A stretch of DNA of 34,688 nucleotides, from contig CAKUUY010000020.1 of assembly GCA_934693235.1 (NCBI GenBank), forward strand, positions 1 to 34,688, given 5' to 3'. The stretch comes from an uncultured Candidatus Melainabacteria bacterium (GTDB lineage: Bacteria; Cyanobacteriota; Vampirovibrionia; Gastranaerophilales; Gastranaerophilaceae). The first letter of the stretch is position 1; each line of letters opens with the position of its first letter. A model generated the notes under the pieces. It saw only the letters and a program-made list of their open reading frames with translations, did not search any database and was not told where the DNA came from. The position numbers and the translations under genes are program-made. Below, in pieces: positions 29,038 to 34,688 of the stretch.

Positions 29038-31050
29038 ATGAATGAACTTCTAAACAAGTTAAAAAACAGTGTCAATCGTCAGATACTGAATAAAGTAGAT
29101 AGCGCATTATTGGAACAATATAAATTTGTTCCAATTAGTGTTAAGGATAATTTTTTATTTGCAGCTATCAATTCATCATCGGATAAGGAGTTAATTAACC
29201 ACAAATTAAAAGAAATATACAATCTTCCAGTTAAGTTTATAACAATCTCTGATCAGGATTTGATAGATTTGATTGCAAACCTGAAGCAGGAAATGCAAAA
29301 TGATTCGATAGGAGACGATGGAACATCTAAACAAGTCAAATTAGGTGAGTTACTTATTCAAAAGGGCTATATTAATGATGTCCAGCTTCTTCAAGCATTG
29401 GCTGAAAGTAAACGTCAAAAAATTCCTATCGGTTCAACTTTGTTTAAGTTGGGCTATATTACGCTTGACCAATTAAAAGAAATTCTTCACTTACAAACCG
29501 GTTATGATTTAGTTACACCGGAACAATTAGCCTCTCAGGATAAGTTCATCAAAATCTTACCTGAGGATTTTATCAAAACAAATAAAATTATTCCGATTTC
29601 TTCTGATGGAAAAACTTTAATTTTAGGGGTAGTTACTCCTGTAAAACCGGATGTTTTAAAAGATATTATTTATTTAACCGGTCAAAATCCGAAACAGTTA
29701 TTGATGACCCATTATGAGTTTCAAAACTGTTTGAATACATTTTTCAGTGAACAAAAGAAAGAAACTGAAAAGGTAATTAAAGAAATTGAAAGTGAAGCGG
29801 ATGAGTTTGAGGTTGAAGAATCCCTTGCAGATATGGTTGACAAGCAATTAAAAGATTCAACCGGATCTGTTGCAAAATTTGTAAACCAAATTATTACGAA
29901 TGCAATTGATAATAAAGTTTCCGATATTCACATTGAACCGAGATTGTCCGGCTATATAGTAAGATACAGAAAAGACGGTATGTTGCAGAAAGTTCTTGAT
30001 ATTCCGCCCAAAGTTGAAACACAGGTTATTGCCCGTTTCAAAGTTTTGTCAAGAATGAACATTGCAGAACACAGACGACCGCAGGATGGTACTTTTTCTA
30101 TAAAATACAAAAACGGTTCTTATGACTTCCGTATCAATACACTCCCTGTTTCCGGTAAGGAAAAGGTTTGTATTCGTGTGCTTGCGCCGGCAGTTAGTTT
30201 GAATGCTGCTGATAAAAATATTAGTTTGGTTGGTGGAACCGAAGAAGATATTGCCAAAATTAAAAATATGGTTAGTTGCCCGAACGGAATTATTTTAACA
30301 TCAGGTCCTACAGGTTCTGGTAAAACGACAACTTTGTATTCTGTTTTGAAAAGTTTGAATGATGAAGATGTAAATATTACAACAATTGAAGATCCGATAG
30401 AAATTAAGTTGGAGGGGATTAACCAATCTCAAATCAATGCCAAAGCAGGTATTACGTTTGCATCTTGTATGAGAGCTATTTTAAGACAGGACCCTGATAT
30501 TATTCTTGTAGGTGAAATTCGTGACTATGAAACGTTAGAAATTGCGATTTCTGCTGCACTTACAGGCCACCTTGTATTGAGTACTGTTCACACAAACTCT
30601 GCAGCTGCAACTGTTACCCGTTTGATTGAAATGGGCGCAAAGGATTACCTTGTATCTTCAACTTTGTCAGGAGTAATTGCTCAACGTTTGGTAAGAAAAC
30701 TTTGTGATGACTGTAAGGAAGAGTATTTTGCGTCTCACGAAGAAGCAAAACAAATTATAGCAAAAGAAGAAGATATTCAAGAATTTATGAAAAAACCGAT
30801 TTATAGAGCAAAAGGTTGCAGTAAATGTGACTTTACAGGTTATAAAGGCAGACTCGGTGTATACGAAATTATGGCGATTAATAAGGAAATTAAAAAATTA
30901 GTCGCTTTAGGTGCTCACGATTTGGAAATCGAAGAAGCTGCTGTGAAAAACGGAATGAGAACATTAAATCAGGCTTGTATATCCCATATCTTAAACGGAG
31001 TTACTACAATAGATGAGTTTGTGAGAGTTCTGGGTGTGGTAAATGAATAG
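29038..31050 (+). CDS. pilB: Type IV pilus assembly / type II secretion ATPase (PilB/GspE)
   Basis: 670 aa with an N-terminal T2SSE_N-type domain pair (GELLIQKGYINDVQLLQALAESKRQKIPIG; PISSDGKTLILGVVTP), a helical arm, then the ATPase: DIHIEPRLSGYIVRYRKDG, Walker A GPTGSGKT near residue 423, Asp box TTIEDPIEI, Walker B-like GEIRD near 492, His box TGHLVLSTVHTNSA, and a zinc-binding CDDC (556-559)...CSKC (594-597) close to the C terminus. These are features of PilB/GspE extension ATPases, not of retraction PilT. It powers pilus or pseudopilus growth from the cytoplasmic side. No Shine-Dalgarno is clear before ATG 29038. It lies 23 bases after the secretin and 8 before PilC. Confidence 0.95.
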   Translation: MNELLNKLKNSVNRQILNKVDSALLEQYKFVPISVKDNFLFAAINSSSDKELINHKLKEIYNLPVKFITISDQDLIDLIANLKQEMQNDSIGDDGTSKQVKLGELLIQKGYINDVQLLQALAESKRQKIPIGSTLFKLGYITLDQLKEILHLQTGYDLVTPEQLASQDKFIKILPEDFIKTNKIIPISSDGKTLILGVVTPVKPDVLKDIIYLTGQNPKQLLMTHYEFQNCLNTFFSEQKKETEKVIKEIESEADEFEVEESLADMVDKQLKDSTGSVAKFVNQIITNAIDNKVSDIHIEPRLSGYIVRYRKDGMLQKVLDIPPKVETQVIARFKVLSRMNIAEHRRPQDGTFSIKYKNGSYDFRINTLPVSGKEKVCIRVLAPAVSLNAADKNISLVGGTEEDIAKIKNMVSCPNGIILTSGPTGSGKTTTLYSVLKSLNDEDVNITTIEDPIEIKLEGINQSQINAKAGITFASCMRAILRQDPDIILVGEIRDYETLEIAISAALTGHLVLSTVHTNSAAATVTRLIEMGAKDYLVSSTLSGVIAQRLVRKLCDDCKEEYFASHEEAKQIIAKEEDIQEFMKKPIYRAKGCSKCDFTGYKGRLGVYEIMAINKEIKKLVALGAHDLEIEEAAVKNGMRTLNQACISHILNGVTTIDEFVRVLGVVNE

Positions 31051-31058
31051 GAGAAATA

Positions 31059-32285
31059 ATGGCAATATATAATTATATAGCATTAAAAAATAATAAAGAT
31101 ATTGTTAAAGGAAAGGTTGATGCACAAAGCTTAAGAGAAGCTCGTGAAAACATCCGTAACCTTGGCTTTATTCCGACAAAAGTTTATGAAGAAAAAGCTA
31201 AAGGTGAAGATGACACCGAAAAGAAAGTTGACGTCAAAGGCGGTAAAGTAAAAAAACTTGGCTTGCAAGACAGAATGGATTTTACATCAACTTTGCAAAT
31301 TCTTGCGCAATCAGGTATTCCGATTATTGAATCTTTGATGTTTATTGAAAATGATGCGGCAAAGCTAAAAGTTCGACTTGTTGCAAAAGAGTTAAGACGT
31401 CAAATTATGGCAGGTGCAACTTTTGCCGATACAATTGCAAAATACCCTGATCAATTTGGACAAATTTATATTGGTTTGGTAAAAGCCGGAGAAGATTCAG
31501 GTGAACTTGAAAAAACATTACAACGTTTGTTGGAATTGTTAGGAAAACAAGCTGCAATCAGAAGTAAAGTTATTGGTACATTGATGTATCCGATGTTCGT
31601 AATTATTTTGGCTGTAATTATCGTATTGGTTATGTTGATGTTCGTATTCCCTGTATTTAAAGAAATGTTTGACGGTATGGGGAAAGAACTTCCTTGGATT
31701 ACAGCTACTCTTATGAGTGCAGGTATTTTCTTAAAGACGTATTGGTTCTTTGTTCCAATTATGTTGGGTTCAATTTGCGGATTTTTTACTTTTATAATGA
31801 GGTGGCAACCAAGTAAAAGAAAAATTGATGAATTTGTTTTGAAAGTCCCTCTATTGCGTGACCTAATCCAATTTTCAAACTTTGCAAACTTTGTAGCAGT
31901 TATGCAAGTTGCGTATGATGCAGGTGTTCCGATTATTGAATGTTTGTATTTAGCAAATGTTACTTTAACAAATTACACTCTAAAAACCAAAATAGAGGGT
32001 GCAACGTTGAAAGTTCAACAGGGTCAACATTTGTCAATTGCTTTGCGTTCTACTCATGTTATGCCTAAGATGATTTTGTTTATGATTGCGACTGGTGAAC
32101 AATCAGGTCGTTTGGGTGATATGTTAATGCAAGCCACAAACTTTATTGATAAAAAATTGGATGGTATCATTGATACAATGACAAAAATGATTGAACCGAT
32201 AATGTTGATTGTAATCGGTAGTATCGTATTGACTTTGGCATTGGCATTATATTTACCATTGTTCAATTCATATATGACAGATTAA
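31059..32285 (+). CDS. pilC: Inner-membrane platform protein (PilC/GspF)
   Basis: 408 aa: a short N-terminal domain (MAIYNYIALKNNKDIVKGKV), then two T2SSF repeats, each of a cytoplasmic helical bundle and membrane helices. The first has FTSTLQILAQSGIPIIESLMFIE, YPDQFGQIYIGLVKAGEDSGELEKTL and the TM pair MYPMFVIILAVIIVLVMLMFVFPVF / TYWFFVPIMLGSICGFF. The second repeats the theme with FANFVAVMQVAYDAGVPIIECLYLA, MILFMIATGEQSGRLGDML and the final MLIVIGSIVLTLALALYLPLF. The matching G-E-x-S-G pair is diagnostic. It forms the rotor-like core that PilB drives. ATG 31059 follows GGAGAAATA. Four-gene order pilP-pilQ-pilB-pilC fits an assembly operon, lacking pilM, N and O here. Confidence 0.95.
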   Translation: MAIYNYIALKNNKDIVKGKVDAQSLREARENIRNLGFIPTKVYEEKAKGEDDTEKKVDVKGGKVKKLGLQDRMDFTSTLQILAQSGIPIIESLMFIENDAAKLKVRLVAKELRRQIMAGATFADTIAKYPDQFGQIYIGLVKAGEDSGELEKTLQRLLELLGKQAAIRSKVIGTLMYPMFVIILAVIIVLVMLMFVFPVFKEMFDGMGKELPWITATLMSAGIFLKTYWFFVPIMLGSICGFFTFIMRWQPSKRKIDEFVLKVPLLRDLIQFSNFANFVAVMQVAYDAGVPIIECLYLANVTLTNYTLKTKIEGATLKVQQGQHLSIALRSTHVMPKMILFMIATGEQSGRLGDMLMQATNFIDKKLDGIIDTMTKMIEPIMLIVIGSIVLTLALALYLPLFNSYMTD

Positions 32286-32294
32286 GGATAATTT

Positions 32295-33101
32295 ATGACG
32301 AAAACTTATGTAATTACAGGTTCTACATCCGGTATAGGCAAGGCCCTAGTGCAAAAATTGGTTAAAAATAACACTGTTTTTGCGGGCTATCGTAATGAAA
32401 AATATGTTGAAGAATTGGGAAAACTGGGCGCAATTCCTTTCTACATTGATATGGAAAGACCTGAAAGTATTCGACAAGCTGCAGCTTATATAAAATCAAA
32501 AACAGAAAAAATTGACACATTGGTTAACGTTACAGGTTGCGTTGTTGCAGGTGTTATGGAAAAGATTTCGATTGATAACTTGAAAAAACAGTTTGAAGTA
32601 AACACTTTTTCGCATATTGATTTTACACAAAATCTGTTGCCATTGCTTGATAATGCAAAAGTTATTAATATAAGTTCAATGTCAAGTTTTGGAATTTTTC
32701 CGTTTGTAGCTCCTTATTGCGCATCTAAAAGAGCTCTGGACATTTTGTTTAACGCGATGACACTAGAATCAGGGCTGAAAGTTGTTTCTATAAAACCGGG
32801 GGTAATAGCAACTCCCCTGTGGGATAAGTCGATTGAGTTGAATAAAGAAGCGATTCACGATTGTTCCGGTTACGACAAAGAGATGAAATATATGGTTGAA
32901 AATGCTCATAAAAACGGACAAAAAGGCTTGAACGTTGATAAGGTTGTTGATAAAATCTTATGTGTCGACGCAATGGCAAATCCAAAACCATCGTATACAG
33001 TAGGTTTTGATGCAAAGTTTGCCGAACTTGTGTCAAAATTGCCGTTTGATTGGCAAAATAAGCTGATAAAATATGGCATGAAAAGGAAGTTTGGAAACTA
33101 A
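32295..33101 (+). CDS. Short-chain dehydrogenase/reductase (classical SDR)
   Basis: 268 aa Rossmann enzyme: cofactor motif TGSTSGIG at residues 8-15, YIDMERPES for the adenine/ribose pocket, NVTG in place of the usual NNAG, catalytic Ser in VINISSMSSFG, and YCASK holding Tyr and Lys of the Y-x-x-x-K motif, followed by VSIKPGVIATPL. NAD(P)-dependent oxidation or reduction of an alcohol/ketone is expected; the substrate is unknown. It lies nine bases after pilC with AAGGATAATTT before ATG 32295, so it is presumably cotranscribed with the pilus operon, an odd partner for an assembly machine. It may be a simple hitch-hiker or may modify an exported or lipid substrate. Sequence after it is non-coding. 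Confidence 0.93.
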   Translation: MTKTYVITGSTSGIGKALVQKLVKNNTVFAGYRNEKYVEELGKLGAIPFYIDMERPESIRQAAAYIKSKTEKIDTLVNVTGCVVAGVMEKISIDNLKKQFEVNTFSHIDFTQNLLPLLDNAKVINISSMSSFGIFPFVAPYCASKRALDILFNAMTLESGLKVVSIKPGVIATPLWDKSIELNKEAIHDCSGYDKEMKYMVENAHKNGQKGLNVDKVVDKILCVDAMANPKPSYTVGFDAKFAELVSKLPFDWQNKLIKYGMKRKFGN

Positions 33102-33114
33102 GTTGTTTTTGTTG

Positions 33115-33156
33115 TTTGTTTCGCTAACGAGTTATTGTTCATTCCATTATCGTGGC
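33115..33156 (-). repeat. 42-bp inverted repeat, left copy
   Basis: On the complement this begins GCCACGATA and ends GTTAGCGAAACAAA. It matches 34616-34657 on the plus strand at 37 of 42 positions. The pair encloses the HTH regulator and prepilin genes in a ~1.5-kb segment. Confidence 0.85.
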
Positions 33157-33187
33157 ATTTTGACTTCGTAATCTGTATTAACTGTTG

Positions 33188-33421
33188 CTATCTTTTTCTC
33201 AAAATAATCTCATAACCCAAAATATCTAAAATCTCAGCCAATTCAGAAACGCGAAAAGTTTTGTTGCGAAGTTTGTTGCCGAGATTGCGGACGCTATCTG
33301 TTTTGTTGAACTTTGAATTAACTTCATCTTTAAGCTTTGACATCGTAATCCCTTGCAATGCAGCCAAATACTTTATTTGTTCTTTTAGATTTTCTGTTTC
33401 AAGTTTATATTCATTGTTCAT
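33188..33421 (-). CDS. Small HTH DNA-binding protein divergent from a prepilin gene
   Basis: 77 aa. LKEQIKYLAALQGITMSKLKDEV, then SVRNLGNKLRNKTFRVSELAEILDILGYEIIL is a small XRE-like HTH with the N-L-x-x-K-L-R-x-x-x-F/x-V-x-E-L-x-E-I recognition region seen in many short regulators of gut bacteria. ATG 33421 (complement) has only an AT-rich leader, so its own translation start is less certain. It is divergent from the prepilin gene (33593), and the promoter of that gene has a perfect palindrome between -35 and -10, the natural site for a repressor. No toxin partner is adjacent. It lies within the 42-bp inverted repeats. Confidence 0.75.
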   Translation of the reverse strand: MNNEYKLETENLKEQIKYLAALQGITMSKLKDEVNSKFNKTDSVRNLGNKLRNKTFRVSELAEILDILGYEIILRKR

Positions 33422-33461
33422 TGAATAATAATACTATTTAATGAATTATAATAAAAATAAA

Positions 33462-33490
33462 TTGACAACATGCACTATATAGTGTAGAAT
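33462..33490 (+). promoter_or_regulatory. Consensus promoter of the 33593 prepilin with embedded operator palindrome
   Basis: TTGACA (33462-33467), exactly 17 bases, TAGAAT (33485-33490). The spacer holds the perfect 12-bp palindrome CACTATATAGTG (33473-33484). A second, imperfect site AGTGATATAACACT lies at 33563-33576 near the ribosome binding site. Confidence 0.8.
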
Positions 33491-33592
33491 ATAACTAAAA
33501 TATTGCAAAATATTAAAAAATAGAAATTTTTAGTTGGAAATTTTGATGTATAATTTTATAATAGTGATATAACACTTCACGTATAAGGAGGA

Positions 33593-34345
33593 TTGATGAA
33601 GATAGGACATAATTTTGGATTTACGTTAGCAGAAGTATTGATTACGTTGGCTATAATCGGTGTTGTAGCAGCAATGACACTCCCGACATTGATACAAAAT
33701 CAACAAAAAAGGTCTCTTGAAGTTGCTACACAAAAATTTTATTCAAACATGTCCCAAGCTGTAAAAAAATATATGGCAGATGAGGGTGTAGATGATTTGA
33801 GAAATACACCGTTAACATCTGTAGATGATAATGATGATGATGTAGAAAGAGCTCAAAAAGCATGCGAAGATTTTGTACAAAAATACTTAAAAGTTGTAAA
33901 AGTTTGTGAAGATGGATGTTTTGCAGATAATTATACAAAGCAAAATGGAGAAATTTCTGATTATGTTGGTATTAAACCAGAAAATGCAGCATACACAGGG
34001 AAATTTGTATTAGCGGACGGAACTGTACTTGACATAACATATGGTCATGTTAGCTCGTTTGGTTCAGTGCCTATAACCTTGCACGTAGATATAAACGGGC
34101 GAAAAGGACCAAACAAGATAGGATATGATTTATGGGAAATGGACATTTTTTATGATGGTTCAATAGATGAAAGTAACCTTAACCCAGAATGTAAAAAAGA
34201 TAATAAATATTGTAATGACGCTTATGGGAATTCTCCAAAAGAAATAAGAGATAATCGTTTTGATATGTGCAAATCTCAAGATAGTGGAGCTTACGGTGGA
34301 TGTTTCGGACACTTTTTAGAGAACGGATTTAAGTTTGATTATTAG
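33593..34345 (+). CDS. Type IV prepilin-like protein
   Basis: 250 aa. A short leader (MMKIGHNFG; the second Met is also possible, with AAGGAGGATTG before ATG 33595 or 33593) ends in Gly before FTLAEVLITLAIIGVVAA, the standard prepilin peptidase site and assembly helix. The globular part has paired cysteines (KVCEDGCFADN; NPECKKDNKYCND; FDMCKSQDSGAYGGCFG) and the shared VDINGRKGPNKIGYD loop. It is probably a minor pilin or pseudopilin exported by the 26391-32285 machine. Its promoter carries a palindrome in the spacer and a divergent HTH gene next door, implying its own control. The 42-bp inverted repeats on both sides make it look like a discrete cassette. Confidence 0.88.
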   Translation: MMKIGHNFGFTLAEVLITLAIIGVVAAMTLPTLIQNQQKRSLEVATQKFYSNMSQAVKKYMADEGVDDLRNTPLTSVDDNDDDVERAQKACEDFVQKYLKVVKVCEDGCFADNYTKQNGEISDYVGIKPENAAYTGKFVLADGTVLDITYGHVSSFGSVPITLHVDINGRKGPNKIGYDLWEMDIFYDGSIDESNLNPECKKDNKYCNDAYGNSPKEIRDNRFDMCKSQDSGAYGGCFGHFLENGFKFDY

Positions 34346-34387
34346 ATAATTTATCTCCCCTTGGAGAGAGGAAAAGTTTACTGTAAC

Positions 34388-34597
34388 TGTCATTGCGAAG
34401 CGAAAAGTTTTAAGGGAGTTATTAAGGTTTTTGAAAATACGCTGTGGCAATCCCATTCAATTAATTTGATGAGATTACGACGTCGCTGTTTCTCCTTTCC
34501 ATCTTTACAATTTTCATAATAACTCTACACCAAAATCTGAAATAAGAATGAATACTGTCACAAAGGGCTACGTGCGTAGCACCTCCTCGTAATGACA
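34388..34597. repeat. 210-bp MITE-like element with terminal inverted repeats
   Basis: TGTCATTGCGA (34388-34398) and TCGTAATGACA (34587-34597) are 11-bp terminal inverted repeats with one mismatch. The inside is non-coding and contains the third palindromic repeat near its right end. Elements with TGTCATTGCGA-type ends are common interspersed repeats in AT-rich bacterial genomes. A target-site duplication was not evident. Confidence 0.6.
34565..34582. repeat. Copy 3 of the GGGCTACGTGCGTAGCAC palindromic repeat
   Basis: Identical in all 18 positions to the copies at 12197 and 19248; with the 19248 copy the identity extends by two bases (CT). It lies inside the MITE-like element. Confidence 0.9.
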
Positions 34598-34615
34598 TGT
34601 ACAAAATTAAGAAAC

Positions 34616-34657
34616 GCCACGATAGCGAAATGAACAATAACTTGTTAGTGAAACAAA
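34616..34657 (+). repeat. 42-bp inverted repeat, right copy
   Basis: Begins GCCACGATAGCG and ends GTTAGTGAAACAAA. It is the partner of 33115-33156 in opposite orientation, with five differences. Confidence 0.85.
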
Positions 34658-34688
34658 TAGCAAAAAACAGTCATTGTTTGAGCGTAAG

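Larger units (their letters stand above)
34346..34688. other. 343-bp non-coding tail of the window made of repeats
   Basis: No gene is visible. In order it holds a small hairpin TCTCC-CCTT-GGAGA (34354-34367), the MITE-like element (34388-34597) with a palindromic repeat inside, and the right 42-bp inverted repeat (34616-34657). Confidence 0.8.

Noticed and set aside
33188..33421. Antitoxin of a toxin-antitoxin pair
   Set aside because: There is no adjacent toxin ORF; the neighbour is a divergent prepilin.
1..34688. CRISPR arrays, tRNA or rRNA genes
   Set aside because: No regularly spaced repeats with unique spacers, and no cloverleaf with a GTTCRA T-loop or rRNA signature was seen on either strand.

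Overview
The window reads as host-associated, low-GC (roughly one third G+C) bacterial DNA. The best guess for the organism is a gut member of Candidatus Gastranaerophilales (Vampirovibrionia/Melainabacteria, the non-photosynthetic sister group of Cyanobacteria). Two things support this: several scattered prepilin genes carrying the FTLAEVLITLGIIGVVAA signature that is abundant in that group, and a complete-looking block of type IV pilus/type II secretion assembly genes. This assignment comes from recognised protein style, not from a marker-gene search. Standard bacterial code is used. No rRNA, tRNA or CRISPR array is visible.

Layout. 1-5175: end of a prepilin-like gene, two unrecognised multi-hydrophobic-segment proteins, a divergent XRE-regulator/prepilin pair, and the GTPase/ATPase ychF. 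5176-6571: a repeat-rich leader and an unrecognised 379-aa protein closed by a strong terminator. 6573-16902: a compact, all-plus-strand, podovirus-like virion cassette. In transcription order it has a Zn-ribbon protein, LuxR-type HTH, amidase endolysin, propeller-like tail protein, major capsid protein, small holin-like protein, scaffold, head-tail adaptor, a 435-bp non-coding island, small terminase, an unknown, a GNAT acetyltransferase, portal, large terminase and a small membrane coiled-coil protein. All frames are open, but there is no integrase, replication, repressor or tail-fibre gene, and the module order is the reverse of the usual one (capsid before scaffold, terminase last). 16905-18840: minus-strand family 2 glycosyltransferase and DUF475/TerC-type membrane protein. 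18927-20432: a prepilin gene whose only good start lies behind a 10-G tract that puts it out of frame, and whose leader carries a 60-bp in-frame duplication with a palindromic repeat inside. 20483-24371: prfA-ylxR-infB translation operon. 24517-26073: an unknown and a uridine-kinase-like protein. 26391-33101: pilP-like, secretin, pilB, pilC and an SDR oxidoreductase in one tight operon. 33115-34657: a second divergent HTH-regulator/prepilin cassette bounded by 42-bp inverted repeats and followed by a MITE-like element.

How it fits together. The 26391-32285 operon builds the envelope machine (secretin, extension ATPase, inner-membrane platform), while the scattered prepilins at 1-252, 3298, 19082 and 33593 are its likely substrates. 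Two of these are paired with their own small DNA-binding regulator and one seems switched by homopolymer slippage, so the picture is a core export machine with individually regulated or phase-variable pilin cargo. The best candidates for something undescribed are the integrase-less reverse-order capsid cassette (possible gene transfer agent or domesticated capsid), the minus-strand small RNA candidate in its non-coding island, and the regulator-pilin cassettes with their repeats.
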